This document shows, piece by piece, positions 1 through 8,669 of a DNA stretch of 64,000 nucleotides. How positions within the stretch are numbered: the first letter of the stretch is position 1; each line of letters begins with the position of its first letter. A program made the translations under genes and the position numbers. This stretch comes from Inquilinus limosus DSM 16000. Lineage in GTDB: Bacteria > Pseudomonadota > Alphaproteobacteria > DSM-16000 > Inquilinaceae. The notes beneath the pieces were generated by a model that saw only the letters and a list, made by a program, of their open reading frames with translations, searched no databases and was not told the DNA's origin. The stretch spans positions 162,386 through 226,385 of the forward strand of contig NZ_AUHM01000010.1 in NCBI RefSeq assembly GCF_000423185.1, in the 5' to 3' direction.

Positions 1-590
1 GCCGAGACCGGCAGCAGCACCTTGAGGATGAAGCCGGTGCGGGAGCAGCCGTCGATCTCCGACGCGTCCTCCAGCTCGCGCGGCACGGCGTCGAAGAAGC
101 CCTTCAGCATGAAGGTGCAGAGCGGGATGGTGAAGGTGCAGTAGACGATGATCAGCGCCGCATAGGTCGACAGCAGGCCGAGGCGCTGCATCAGGATGTA
201 GAGCGGCACCAGCAGCAGCACGCCCGGGATCATCTGCGACAGCAGCAGCGCGCCCCCGACCAGGCGCGACAGCGGCAGATAGGCCCAGCGGCTGAGCGCG
301 TAGCTGCAGAACACCGAGATCGTGATCGTCAGGATGGTCGATCCGGCGGCGACGATCAGGCTGTTGCGGACATAGGTCAGGAACTCGCTGTCCAGCAGCA
401 CCCGGGAGAAGTTCGACAGGGTCGGGTTGGCGATCCAGAAGCCGGGATCGGCGCTTCGCACCTCCTCCACCGGCTTCAAGGCCGTGTCGACCATCCACAG
501 GAAGGGAAACAGGCTGTAGACGGCGAACAGGACCAGCGTGCCGTAAGTCAGGATGCTGCGCAGCGACCGCTGGGAGGCGCCGACGACCAT
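1..590 (-). CDS. Carbohydrate ABC transporter permease, MalG type (partial)
   Basis: The second inner-membrane permease of a sugar ABC importer. It is cut by the left edge, so about 196 N-terminal residues are visible and the C-terminus is missing. After a short cytoplasmic N-terminus comes a first membrane helix (FAVYSLFPFLWM), then further hydrophobic segments. Near the truncated end is the EAA loop (EDASEIDGC, followed by a conserved LP) that docks on the ATPase; this loop pattern defines binding-protein-dependent permeases. The start is the ATG at 588-590, only 3 bp after the stop of the upstream permease gene, so the two are translated from one message. No ATPase gene is seen on this side; it may lie beyond the left edge. 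The exact sugar cannot be read from the sequence. Confidence 0.9.
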   Translation of the reverse strand, partial: MVVGASQRSLRSILTYGTLVLFAVYSLFPFLWMVDTALKPVEEVRSADPGFWIANPTLSNFSRVLLDSEFLTYVRNSLIVAAGSTILTITISVFCSYALSRWAYLPLSRLVGGALLLSQMIPGVLLLVPLYILMQRLGLLSTYAALIIVYCTFTIPLCTFMLKGFFDAVPRELEDASEIDGCSRTGFILKVLLPVS

Positions 591-593
591 GGC

Positions 594-1577
594 TCAGCCC
601 TCCCGCCGGCGCCGGGCAACGCCGTAGTGGTAGACGAAGAACAGGGTCGCCAGGAACGCCATCGACATCGAGGCCACGGCGCAGGCGGCGCCGACGTCGA
701 AATCCTGCATCGCATACTGGTAGATCATGATCGGCAGCGTCTCCGACGCGTTCAGCGGGCCGCCTTCGGTCATCACCCAGATGAAGTCGAAATTGATCGC
801 GGTCCAGACGATGTGGATGAAGATCAGCGTCAGCGACACGGCACGCAGATGCGGCAGGGTGATCACCCAAAAGCGCCGCCAGGCCCCTGCCCCGTCCACC
901 GCCGCGGCCTCGTGCAACTCGCGCGGGATCGCCTGCAGCGCGGCCAAGAGGCTGAGGGTGTAGAAGGGATAGCTGCGCCAGATGTTGACGAAGGTGACGG
1001 TCAGCAGCGCCGTGTCCATCTGGCCGAGCCAGGGATAGGGCGCGTCGAGCAGGCCCAGCTTCACCATCCAGATGTTCAGGATCCCGTAATCCGGCGTCAG
1101 CATCCAGGTCCAGTTCAGCCCGGCGACGGCGATCGGGATCACCCAGGGGATGATGATCAGGCCGCGGAACACCGCCCGGAACCGCACCGGCTGGGCCAGC
1201 GCGATGGCGGAGGCGAGGCCGAGCGCGTATTCCCCGGTCACCGACAGCCCGGTCCAGACCGCGGTGTTCCACAGGGCGGGCAGGAAGTCCCCATCCTCCC
1301 AGACGGTCAAGTAGTTGTCCCAGCCGGCGAAGCCTGTGGCCGAGGGGTTCACCAGGTTGACGGTGTGCAGACTGTCCCACAGCACCCGCAGCAGCGGATA
1401 GGCGACCAGCACCAGGAACAGGATCCCGGCCGGCGCCAGGAAGACCAGCGCGGTGCGCCGGATCCGGGCGGCGCGGGTCGGCACCCGGCCCGCGGCCCGG
1501 ACGGGGAGGATCGGCGCCCGCGCTGCGGCTTCGGCGGCGGCCTTCATCGATGCCATTCCCTTCCCCACCGTCGACAC
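594..1577 (-). CDS. Carbohydrate ABC transporter permease, MalF/UgpA type
   Basis: The first inner-membrane permease of the sugar importer, 327 aa, normal for the family. A long cytoplasmic N-terminal tail of about 40 residues precedes the first helix (TALVFLAPAGILFLVLVAYPLL). Five further helices follow, and the EAA loop is visible as EAAAVDGAGAWRRFWVITLP. The tail contains a second possible start (M8 or M11), so the true N-terminus may be a few residues shorter. It lies between the substrate-binding protein gene and the second permease gene in the same direction. A REP-like palindrome sits in the 143-bp gap after the binding-protein gene, a common arrangement that lets more binding protein than permease be made. 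Confidence 0.92.
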   Translation of the reverse strand: MSTVGKGMASMKAAAEAAARAPILPVRAAGRVPTRAARIRRTALVFLAPAGILFLVLVAYPLLRVLWDSLHTVNLVNPSATGFAGWDNYLTVWEDGDFLPALWNTAVWTGLSVTGEYALGLASAIALAQPVRFRAVFRGLIIIPWVIPIAVAGLNWTWMLTPDYGILNIWMVKLGLLDAPYPWLGQMDTALLTVTFVNIWRSYPFYTLSLLAALQAIPRELHEAAAVDGAGAWRRFWVITLPHLRAVSLTLIFIHIVWTAINFDFIWVMTEGGPLNASETLPIMIYQYAMQDFDVGAACAVASMSMAFLATLFFVYHYGVARRRREG

Positions 1578-1602
1578 TGGTAACGGGCTCGCCTCATTTC
1601 AC

Positions 1603-1680
1603 TGTCATTGCCGGGCTTGACCCGGCAATCCAGAGGGCCTCGACATCTCCTGGATGCCCGGGTCAAGCCCGGGCATGACA
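1603..1680. repeat. REP-like intergenic palindromic element, copy A
   Basis: Two linked hairpins: TGCCGGG-cttga-CCCGGCA on the left and GCCCGGG-tcaag-CCCGGGC on the right. The element is bounded by TGTCATTG and its complement-like CATGACA. The same layout recurs at 25188-25263, 26758-26835 and 41783-41872. It lies between the binding-protein and permease genes. Confidence 0.85.
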
Positions 1681-1720
1681 GGGAGTGGGCTGAGACACTC
1701 GCCCCCCTCCTTGCATATCC

Positions 1721-2971
1721 TCACGACGAGCTCAGCTCGCCGGATTGGCGCAGGGCGCGGTTGACCTGCTTGCCGAGCCAGGCGGCGACCTCCGCCGGAT
1801 CCTCCTTCTTCAGCAGCACCCGGCCGATCGATTCCTCCATCGCCCGGGTGATCTGGCCCAGCGCCACCGGCGGGAAGACCACGCCGGTCGGGGCCAGCGA
1901 GGTGAAGCCCTCGCCCCAGACGCCGGGGCTGACCACGTCCTTGCGCACCGAGGTCGTCGGCCGCCCCGCCGCCTGGTAGTCGCGGCCGGCGATAAAGGCG
2001 GCGAAAGTCCAGACCTCCTTCGGATGCTGGGTCGCCTTGAACAGGTAGATCGGGTTGATCTCGAAGAAGGTCGCGGGCTTCAGCTTGAAGGGCGGCGGCG
2101 CCACCTTCACATCGGCCATGGTCTGCGGGTTCTGCTGGGAGCGCGACTGCATCCAGGCGCCGTCGATCACCATGGCGTATTTGCCGAGGGCGAAGTTGCT
2201 GTCCTCCTCCTCCCAACCCCAGCCGGCGGCTTCGGGCGCGATCGCGCCCTCGTCCAGCAGGCGGCGGTAGAAGGCGAACACCTCGGCCGCCCGCGCCAGC
2301 TCCGCCGAATTGTCGGCCCAGCTGTTCTTGTAGCCGCCGTCCGGCTGGCGCCGGGCGATGGCGACGTCGTTCTGGGCCAGGTACATGATCAGCTCCTGCG
2401 GCGCCCGCACCCCGGTGCCGGCGATGCCGAAGCCGTATTGCCCGGTCGCCGCCTTGACCTTCTGGGCGGCCGCGATCAGCTCGTCCCAGGTCTTGGGCGG
2501 TTCCGCGATCCCGGCCTTCTTCAGCGTCTCCTCGTGATAGAGCAGCGCCCGGATGCCGAGATAGTGCGGCATCGCCATCAGCTTGCCGTCGATGGTCAGC
2601 GCCTCCAGCACGTTCGGGTAGACCTGCTCCCGGTCCGGCCAGTCGGCGGCGTAGGGCGTGACGTCGAGCAGCGCGCCCATCCGGTACAGCTCGCCGAACC
2701 ACTCAGGCAGGCCCCAGGAGATGTCGGGCGCGTCGCCGCCGGCCACGGCCGTGATCAGCTTGTCGTGCAGGGCGCCGTAGGAGATGTTCTGGGTCTCGAT
2801 CCTGATGTCCGGATGCGCCTGCTCGAAGGCGGCGATCTGCGCCTGCATCGCCTTGGCGTCGGGCTGGGCCGGGTCCCACGCCACCCAGAAGCGCAGGGTC
2901 ACCGGCTCGGCCATGGCGGGCAGCGCCAGCAGCAGCCCCGCCAATACGAGTGCGATCTTCGTCAACCTCAT
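1721..2971 (-). CDS. Sugar ABC transporter substrate-binding protein
   Basis: Periplasmic solute-binding protein of family 1 (MalE/UgpB-like), 416 aa. A clear Sec signal peptide (MRLTKIALVLAGLLLALPAMA) is cut before EPVTLRFWVAWDP. The mature protein shows the usual features of cluster D sugar binders, such as a conserved YNxxLF-like region replaced here by HYLGIRALLYHEETLKKAG, and the DGAWM stretch of the hinge region. It should capture an oligosaccharide or sugar acid and hand it to the two permeases downstream. The GH4 glycosidase gene just upstream in the same orientation suggests the ligand is a glycoside that this enzyme later cleaves. Confidence 0.92.
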   Translation of the reverse strand: MRLTKIALVLAGLLLALPAMAEPVTLRFWVAWDPAQPDAKAMQAQIAAFEQAHPDIRIETQNISYGALHDKLITAVAGGDAPDISWGLPEWFGELYRMGALLDVTPYAADWPDREQVYPNVLEALTIDGKLMAMPHYLGIRALLYHEETLKKAGIAEPPKTWDELIAAAQKVKAATGQYGFGIAGTGVRAPQELIMYLAQNDVAIARRQPDGGYKNSWADNSAELARAAEVFAFYRRLLDEGAIAPEAAGWGWEEEDSNFALGKYAMVIDGAWMQSRSQQNPQTMADVKVAPPPFKLKPATFFEINPIYLFKATQHPKEVWTFAAFIAGRDYQAAGRPTTSVRKDVVSPGVWGEGFTSLAPTGVVFPPVALGQITRAMEESIGRVLLKKEDPAEVAAWLGKQVNRALRQSGELSSS

Positions 2972-3018
2972 GGTCGCCTCCCCTCGAGTGTGGTCCGCCG
3001 GGGCGTTGACCGCCCGGG

Positions 3019-4482
3019 TCAGTTCGCGGCCTTAGCCTGGGCCCGTGCCTCGCGCAGCTCGTCGACGCTGCGCACCGAGAGGCGCGCGGCGCCGCCCCAG
3101 TCGCGCGTCGCGACGCCGCCGCGGGCCAGGCGTTGCCGCGCGCCGTCGACGGCGTGGGCGTATTGCGGCAGCCATTCGGCCTGGGCCACCAGCAGCTCGT
3201 CGACCATCTGCCAGACTTCGTCCGGATTGCAGACGGCGCCGACCAGCGGGTCGTGCAGCACCGCCAGGCGCAGCAGGTCGAGGTCGCCGGTGACCGCCGC
3301 CTGCACCGCCATGCGCTGGACGTTGACCGAGGCGCTGCAGGTCGCGGCGCAGCCCAGCGGCAGCTCCAGCCCCGCCGTCATGTTCAGGCCGAAGCGGTCG
3401 ACGAAGCCCGGCGTCTCGACGATGCAGTCCTGCGGCAGGTTCGTGATCAGCCCCTCGTTGCGCCGGTTGAAATGGCCGCGATAGACCCGCCCCGTCTCCA
3501 GCGCCTCGATGATGTAGCTGCCGTGCTCCTCGGAGCGGCGGTACTCGGACAGCGGCGCCCCGGCCTCGGACAGCCAGCGCGGGAAGTCGGTCTCGAACCA
3601 GTTCCGCTGCTCGGTGCAGTGGCGCAGATAGCCGCCGGTCTCGCCGTTGATCCAGTTCGACAGGTCGATCCAGCGGTTGATCTCGTCCGGCCGCTTCCGG
3701 TACCAGGGCAGGTATTCGCTGAGATGGCCGTTGCTCTCGGTCGAATAGCAGCCGAAGCGGCGCAGCACGTCGATCCGGACCTTCTCCTCCCGGCTGTAGC
3801 GGGGGTGGCGCTCGAACGCCTCCAGCAGCTCCGCCGCCTCGATCTTCCGCCCGCGGAAGCGGATGTCGATGTACCAGGTCTGGTGATTGATGCCGGCGCA
3901 GATATAGTCGACCTCGCGCGGGTCCTCCGCCCCCAGCACCTCGGCGATCTGGTGCCAGCCGTGCTGCACGCCGTGGCACAGGCCGATGGTGTTGGCGACG
4001 CCGCCGTGTTCGATCGCGGCCCAGGTGTTCATCGCCATCGGGTTGGCGTAGTTCAGGAACCACGCCCCCTCCTCCGCCTCCGCCCGGATGTCGCGGCAGA
4101 AATCGAGGATCTGCGGGATGTTGCGCTGGCCGTACAGGATGCCACCGGCACAGATGGTGTCGCCGACGCATTGGTCGACGCCGTATTTCAGCGGGATCTC
4201 GATATCGCTCGAGAAGGCCCGCAGGCCGCCGATGCGGACGCAGCTGATGACGTAGCGCGCGCCCTCCAAGGCCCGACGCCGCTCCAGCGAGGTGGTGACC
4301 TTCGCCGGCAGGCGGTTGGCCTCGATGTCGCGGCGCAGGATCTGCGCCACCATGTCGAGATTGTCCGGGTTGATGTCGTGCAGCGCGAATACGGTGTCCT
4401 GCAGCTCGGGCACCTTCAGCATGTCGCGCACCAGCTTCCGGGTGAAGCCGACGCTGCCCGCGCCGATCACGGCAACCTTCAT
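3019..4482 (-). CDS. GH4 family glycosidase (alpha-galactosidase/alpha-glucuronidase-like)
   Basis: NAD- and metal-dependent glycoside hydrolase of family 4, 487 aa. The N-terminal Rossmann dinucleotide motif is GAGSVGFT (residues 7-14). The family's Asn/Pro motif NYANPM is at 144-149. The metal-binding Cys-His pair is in CHGV (C169, H170) and the second metal His is in GINH (H200). GH4 members acting on phospho-glucosides usually carry other motifs at the Cys position, so CHGV argues for an unphosphorylated alpha-glycoside or uronide; this is inference. It acts in the cytoplasm on sugar brought in by the ABC system that follows. A divergent araC-type regulator gene lies 105 bp away. First gene of the operon. 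Confidence 0.88.
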   Translation of the reverse strand: MKVAVIGAGSVGFTRKLVRDMLKVPELQDTVFALHDINPDNLDMVAQILRRDIEANRLPAKVTTSLERRRALEGARYVISCVRIGGLRAFSSDIEIPLKYGVDQCVGDTICAGGILYGQRNIPQILDFCRDIRAEAEEGAWFLNYANPMAMNTWAAIEHGGVANTIGLCHGVQHGWHQIAEVLGAEDPREVDYICAGINHQTWYIDIRFRGRKIEAAELLEAFERHPRYSREEKVRIDVLRRFGCYSTESNGHLSEYLPWYRKRPDEINRWIDLSNWINGETGGYLRHCTEQRNWFETDFPRWLSEAGAPLSEYRRSEEHGSYIIEALETGRVYRGHFNRRNEGLITNLPQDCIVETPGFVDRFGLNMTAGLELPLGCAATCSASVNVQRMAVQAAVTGDLDLLRLAVLHDPLVGAVCNPDEVWQMVDELLVAQAEWLPQYAHAVDGARQRLARGGVATRDWGGAARLSVRSVDELREARAQAKAAN

Positions 4483-4587
4483 CGCATCCTCCCCGGAGCC
4501 CGTTCCCGCCCGGCCCCCTCGGCAAGCAGTTTCGTGCTATGGTCTAAGAAGCCGGGAAAACCGGCGAAAGAGGAATTTCGTGCGATC

Positions 4588-5496
4588 ATGGGGCATTCCA
4601 TGCTGTCGGCGCTGCGCGACCGGACTCCCGGCGGGGTCTCGGTCGTCTTCCCGAAGGACCGCTACCGGCTGCACGCCATGGTCACCAGCGCCGGCTACGA
4701 CCGCTGCACCGACCCCGGCTACGACTGGCACGGGCTGAAGCGCGGCGACGCGCCTTTCGTGCTGCTGCAGCACACGATCGGCGGCCGCGGCCATCTGCGG
4801 GTCGAGCGCAAGCGCTGGGAGCTGCGGCCGGGCCAGACCATGCTGCTGCGCTTCCCGCAGGACAACCGCTACTGGCTGGGCCGCAACCCGGAATGGGAGT
4901 TCTTCTGGCTGTGCCTGAACGGCCGCGAGGTGCTGCGGGTGTGGCGCGAGGTGACGGCGGTCCATGGCCCGGTGGTGGCGCTGCCGGAGGCCGCGGTCGA
5001 GCGGCTGGCGGGCCTCTGCCTGTCGGCGCTGCGCGGCGAGGCCGGCAGCCCGGCCCGCGCCTCCGCCCTCGCCTATGCCGCGTCAATGACGGTGGCGGAC
5101 GATCTGCTGCCCTGGGGCGAGATGCCGGCGGCCTCGCCGAGGCCGGCCGCGATCGAGCGCGCCGTCTCGCTGTGCACGGGCCAGCCGGCCGAGCGGATCG
5201 ACGTCGCCCGCATGGCCAGGGCCGCAGGCTACAGCCGCTATCATTTCAGCCGGGTCTTCGCCGCGCATGAGGGCACGACGCCGGCCCGCTACCTGCTGCG
5301 CCTGCGCATGGAGGAGGCGGCGCGGCTGCTGCATGTCGAGGAGGCGCCGGTCAAGGTGATCGCCCAGCGCTGCGGCTTCGACGACGCCAACTACTTCGCC
5401 AAGGTGTTCCGCCGCTTCTACGGCATCGGGCCGCGCGACTTCCGGCGCAGCGGCATGTATGCCGGAGCGGTGCGGGCCGGCCGGGCCGACGCCTGA
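4588..5496 (+). CDS. AraC family transcriptional regulator
   Basis: 302-aa regulator with an N-terminal cupin-like ligand-sensing half and a C-terminal double helix-turn-helix of AraC type. The sensing half includes LLQHTIGGRGHLRVERK and RPGQTMLLRFPQDNRY. The DNA-binding half begins near IDVARMARAAGYSRYHFSRVF and continues to RCGFDDANYFAKVFRRFYG, the second recognition helix plus signature. The start is the ATG at 4588; a second in-frame ATG lies 12 bp downstream. It is transcribed away from the GH4/ABC operon, the usual arrangement for a local activator. It probably switches on the operon when the imported glycoside is present. Confidence 0.9.
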   Translation: MGHSMLSALRDRTPGGVSVVFPKDRYRLHAMVTSAGYDRCTDPGYDWHGLKRGDAPFVLLQHTIGGRGHLRVERKRWELRPGQTMLLRFPQDNRYWLGRNPEWEFFWLCLNGREVLRVWREVTAVHGPVVALPEAAVERLAGLCLSALRGEAGSPARASALAYAASMTVADDLLPWGEMPAASPRPAAIERAVSLCTGQPAERIDVARMARAAGYSRYHFSRVFAAHEGTTPARYLLRLRMEEAARLLHVEEAPVKVIAQRCGFDDANYFAKVFRRFYGIGPRDFRRSGMYAGAVRAGRADA

Positions 5497-5516
5497 ACGA
5501 CACCGGCGCGACGGCG

Positions 5517-5660
5517 CGGCCGTCCCCCTCACCCTCCCGTCGCCTGCGGCGCCGGGCCCCTCCCTCTCCCCGAGGAAAGGGGAATACGAGCCGCGCCTTC
5601 CTACACCTCTCCTTGGGGAGAGGTCGAAATCGCGCAGCGATTTCGGGGGAGGGGCGGCTC
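5517..5660. repeat. Intergenic palindromic repeat cluster (CCTCTCC type)
   Basis: Fills most of the gap between the araC-type gene and the aztD-like gene. It contains the hairpin CCTCTCC/GGAGAGG (5606-5612 with 5617-5623) and a perfect 9-bp arm pair CGAAATCGC/GCGATTTCG (5625-5633 with 5637-5645). A related CCTCTCC-type element is present at 39405-39536. Confidence 0.7.
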
Positions 5661-5691
5661 CAGCCCGGCCGCTTGTCCCAGCGCCGATAAG

Positions 5692-7011
5692 CTACCCGGC
5701 GTTGCCGCCGCCGGCGATGGCGGAGGGCTTGCCGCCGACCGGGATGTCGAGCCCCTGCTTCAGGCTGTTCAGGTAGAACTCGCGGATGCGGCCGTTCTCC
5801 GGGTCGCTGACGAAGGCGCTGTTGCCGATGATCGCGACGGTCGGGGCCGGCGTTGCCGCGTCCCAGGCGCAGTCGAAGGCCGGGACCGCATCGAAGGTGG
5901 CCACGACCTTCCATTCCGGCGCGATGTCGTAGACACGCAGCCTGCCGTCCTGGGTCAGGTTGACGACGCGCTTGCCGTCCCCGGTCACCTCGTACTGGCA
6001 GACCGACTGACCGTCGGGGATCTGGAACACGTCTCCGGCTGTCAGGGCCTCGGCCGCCGGATCGATCCGGAGCAGCGCGTCATAGGGGCGGCCGTGGTCG
6101 CCGCCGTAGTTGGCGATCAGATACCGGCCGGCCGGGCCGGCCTTGATCGTGCTCGCACGGCGGCCGTCGGGATAGGCGAGCTTGCGCGAACCCCAGGCCC
6201 CGTCCGGCCCCTTGCCCACGACCAGGACCCCGCCGTCGCCGGCGGGGTCGTTCTCGATCCTGACATGGCACCCGAAGACATGGACATCCTGCAGCGAGGC
6301 GTGGCCGTGGAATTCCTTGCAGGAGCGGTCCGGGTCCGCGGTGTCGTTGAAGCTGGCGATGGTCTTCCATCCCTCGGCCTTGTCGAGGATCTGAAAGCCG
6401 TTCGGCCGCGACGAGACCGACTTGTCGTCGCCCCTGGCATAGGCCTCCTTCGAGACCGAGATCAGGAACCGGTCGTCGCCGAGCGGCACGGCGATGCCGT
6501 GCTGCGGCGCGGGCGCCGGCCAGACGGTCGGCTCGGCCGTGCCGTCGTCCAGGTCGTCGAGCCGGATCACGACCGTCTTCGGGTCGCTTCTGCCGAGCCA
6601 GGGCCGCTGCCCGTCGTAGAAGACGGTCAGCCAGCCGTGATCCGAGACGACATGGGACGGCCTGTCGCCCGTGAGGACCAGGTCGAGCAGTTTCACCTCG
6701 CCCTTCTCGATGTCGAAATGGTCCTCATGGGACTCATAGAACAGCCCGCTGTCCAGGACCCGGATGGTGCCCGCGTCGTCGCCCGTGCGGATCACGACGA
6801 ACCGCCCGCCTTCGGTGGCGATCAGGGTCGGATCGGGCCTCGAAACATCGAAACTGTGGGTCACCTTCGCCGTGTCCAGGTCGAGCACGCCGACGACGGG
6901 CTTCTCGTGATCGGCGAAGACCAGTCGGCCACGCGACACATGCTCATGGGCGGAAGCGTCGGCGGAAAGCGCGGCCAGCAGCGCCGCGGCGGACAATCGG
7001 GTTCCGGTCAT
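5692..7011 (-). CDS. aztD: AztD-like periplasmic zinc metallochaperone (beta-propeller)
   Basis: Secreted protein of about 439 aa resembling AztD, the periplasmic zinc chaperone that passes zinc to an AztC-type binding protein. After a signal-like N-terminus (LSAAALLAALSADASA) the mature protein begins HEHVSRG, so H22 and H24 could form the flexible N-terminal metal site. Repeated beta-propeller-like segments follow (VVGVLDLDTAKV, FVVIRTGDDAGTIRVLDSG, RYLIANYGGDHGRPYDALLRID). The open frame continues upstream to a TTG at 7044, but the ATG at 7011 has a GAGG ribosome site and gives the proper leader. A palindrome matching a Zur box lies about 40 bp upstream. Unusually, no aztABC transporter genes are next to it. 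Assignment is by family resemblance; a general YncE-like propeller is the alternative. Confidence 0.72.
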   Translation of the reverse strand: MTGTRLSAAALLAALSADASAHEHVSRGRLVFADHEKPVVGVLDLDTAKVTHSFDVSRPDPTLIATEGGRFVVIRTGDDAGTIRVLDSGLFYESHEDHFDIEKGEVKLLDLVLTGDRPSHVVSDHGWLTVFYDGQRPWLGRSDPKTVVIRLDDLDDGTAEPTVWPAPAPQHGIAVPLGDDRFLISVSKEAYARGDDKSVSSRPNGFQILDKAEGWKTIASFNDTADPDRSCKEFHGHASLQDVHVFGCHVRIENDPAGDGGVLVVGKGPDGAWGSRKLAYPDGRRASTIKAGPAGRYLIANYGGDHGRPYDALLRIDPAAEALTAGDVFQIPDGQSVCQYEVTGDGKRVVNLTQDGRLRVYDIAPEWKVVATFDAVPAFDCAWDAATPAPTVAIIGNSAFVSDPENGRIREFYLNSLKQGLDIPVGGKPSAIAGGGNAG

Positions 7012-7048
7012 ATGGGCGGCCTCGTGGGAAATCCGTGATTTCAATTTA

Positions 7049-7063
7049 TGTTATATCATAACA
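7049..7063. promoter_or_regulatory. Zur-box-like palindrome upstream of aztD-like gene
   Basis: TGTTATATCATAACA is a perfect 6-3-6 inverted repeat in a locally AT-rich spot of an otherwise GC-rich region. It resembles the TGTTATaatATAACA-type sites bound by the zinc repressor Zur in alphaproteobacteria. Its position, 38 bp before the likely start codon, suits repression when zinc is plentiful. Confidence 0.65.
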
Positions 7064-7065
7064 CC

Positions 7066-7103
7066 GAGAAACAACAACGAGGCTGCCCCAGAGGCACAGC
7101 CCT
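7066..7103 (-). terminator. Possible terminator after RTX gene 1
   Basis: A weak hairpin (GGCTG at 7081-7085 with CAGCC at 7097-7101) lies just downstream of the RTX stop. On the minus strand it is followed by a T-rich run (TCGTTGTTGTTTC). The stem is short, so this is tentative. Confidence 0.35.
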
Positions 7104-7119
7104 TCGATGGGCCCTGCCG

Positions 7120-8301
7120 CTACAGGACGAAATCGCCTTCCGTCAGTGTGATGGCACCGAGGAGGCGGAACTGCGCATCGGCCGTGCCGTCGCCATTGGT
7201 GTCGATGTAGACGGCGGTCTGGGTCACGCCCACGAGGATGCGGACTTCGCCGGCGTGATGGGTGAAGTCACCCGTGCCAATGAAGCTGCCGGCGCCGTGA
7301 GTGATCCCCGACAGGTCAATCCTGTCGCCCTGGCCCCGCGAGAAGTCATTGATCCGGTCGAGCGCCTTGACGGAGCCGACGAGGGAGAAGGTGTCTGCGA
7401 CGGTGGAGATGACGAAGGTATCCGCACCGGCACCGCCTTCCAGGATGTCTCCACTGCCGCCACCGTTGAGTGTGTCGTCGCCACCCCAGCCGACCAGATA
7501 GTTGGAGCCGCTGTCGCCGGTCAGGACATCATCGAACGGGCTGCCGACGAGATTCTCGATGCTGCTGTGGATATCATTGGCGGCGTCCCCGGTGTTCGCC
7601 GAGGGATTGGCCAGCCTCGCCGTCACGCCGGTGGACGCATTGTCGTACAGGGTGGTATCGAAGCCGGTGCCGCCGGTCAGGACATCGGCCCCGGCGCCGC
7701 CGATCAGTTGATCATCGCCAGCTCCGCCAACCAGCGTATCGATGCCGGCTAGGCCCGATAGACGGTTGTCGCCGCCGTTGCCGGTCAAACTGTCGCTGAA
7801 GGCACCGCCGCGCAGCCACTCGATATCGGCCAGGGAGTCGCCCTCGGCGTCGCCGCCGGTGCCGCTGCCGGTGACGAGACTGACCGTCACCCCGGCGCCC
7901 GAGAGGATGTAGTCCGCCATGTCCTGGGTGCCGCCGCCGCCGTCCAGGACATCGGCGCCTGCTCCGCCGACCAGGTTGTCGCTTCCGAGGCCGCCGGATA
8001 GGACGTTCGTGCCGGTGTCGCCCGCCAGGTAGTCGTCGAAGGCCGACCCGGTTGCATTCTCGACGCCGACATAGGTGTCTGCGGCCGCATCGCTTCTACC
8101 GCCCGTACCGGCGGCGAGATCGACCGAGACGGCACCGGGCGAGAGGGAATAGACCACCGTGTCTGTGTCCGGCCCGCCATTGAAGTGGTCGGCACCCGCC
8201 AAGCCTTCCATGGTGTCGTTCCCTGGCTGGCCATTGATCTCATCGTCGTCAGGCGTGCCTACGAGATTGTCGTCACCTGATGTTCCGTTAATGGCAGCCA
8301 T
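7120..8301 (-). CDS. RTX (hemolysin-type) calcium-binding repeat protein 1
   Basis: 393-aa protein built almost wholly of glycine/aspartate nonapeptide repeats of the GGxGxDxLx kind (for example GGLGSDNLVGGAGADVLDGGGG and GGAGDDQLIGGAGADVLTGG). These fold into a calcium-filled parallel beta-roll outside the cell. There is no Sec leader. The C-terminal 100 residues (DRINDFSRGQGDRIDLSGI then GAITLTEGDFVL) match the serralysin-type end recognised by type I secretion systems. No catalytic domain precedes the repeats, so it is a structural or matrix protein rather than an enzyme. The last 60 residues closely resemble those of the second RTX protein at 48513-50000, so the two are paralogues. No type I transporter genes are in the window. 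Confidence 0.9.
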   Translation of the reverse strand: MAAINGTSGDDNLVGTPDDDEINGQPGNDTMEGLAGADHFNGGPDTDTVVYSLSPGAVSVDLAAGTGGRSDAAADTYVGVENATGSAFDDYLAGDTGTNVLSGGLGSDNLVGGAGADVLDGGGGTQDMADYILSGAGVTVSLVTGSGTGGDAEGDSLADIEWLRGGAFSDSLTGNGGDNRLSGLAGIDTLVGGAGDDQLIGGAGADVLTGGTGFDTTLYDNASTGVTARLANPSANTGDAANDIHSSIENLVGSPFDDVLTGDSGSNYLVGWGGDDTLNGGGSGDILEGGAGADTFVISTVADTFSLVGSVKALDRINDFSRGQGDRIDLSGITHGAGSFIGTGDFTHHAGEVRILVGVTQTAVYIDTNGDGTADAQFRLLGAITLTEGDFVL

Positions 8302-8317
8302 GGTGATCAGCCTCCAG

Positions 8318-8521
8318 TCAGATATCGGAACGGGATGCAGTGACGGTGGCTGGCGGAAGAGCCAAGATGGGCGGAGACAGGACTCCTACCTCGTCGGCGC
8401 CGCGCGCCACGACCGGCTCGTCCCGCGTCACCTCCTCCAGTCGATCCTCGACGAAGCGTCGGCACCGATCGCCGACCGTCTGCCGGTCCAGGCCAGCCGC
8501 CGAGCTCCTGGCTCGGGACAC
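8318..8521 (-). pseudogene. Probable IS630-family transposase N-terminal remnant
   Basis: A 67-codon frame starting at a GTG contains LDRQTVGDRCRRFVEDRLE followed by a short Asp-Glu-Pro stretch. This resembles the N-terminal helix-turn-helix and linker of IS630-family transposases (typically a target TVxxWRRRF-x-x-x-RLxGLxDEPRPG). The match lasts only about 30 residues; the rest is degenerate and no DDE domain follows. It lies in the 368-bp gap between the RTX and beta-glucosidase genes, where nothing else was recognised. The assignment is by eye and could be chance. Confidence 0.35.
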
Positions 8522-8669
8522 CAGACCGGGCTAGGCGATACCGTTATGGGTTAGAAGTGCCTATGACGGAGGGTACGTAACGGTTACGAAGAGCAACGTG
8601 GAGGCCATCGGCTAGTGTCCTGATCGCCACGCCCCTGCGGGCTCGCGATGGCGATTCTGCAGGGCGGCC

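Noticed and set aside
3133..5496. A 787-codon plus-strand frame covering the GH4 gene and the AraC-type gene
   Set aside because: Its first 485 codons are the antisense of the GH4 gene and have no family resemblance. Only the last 302 codons are the AraC-type protein.
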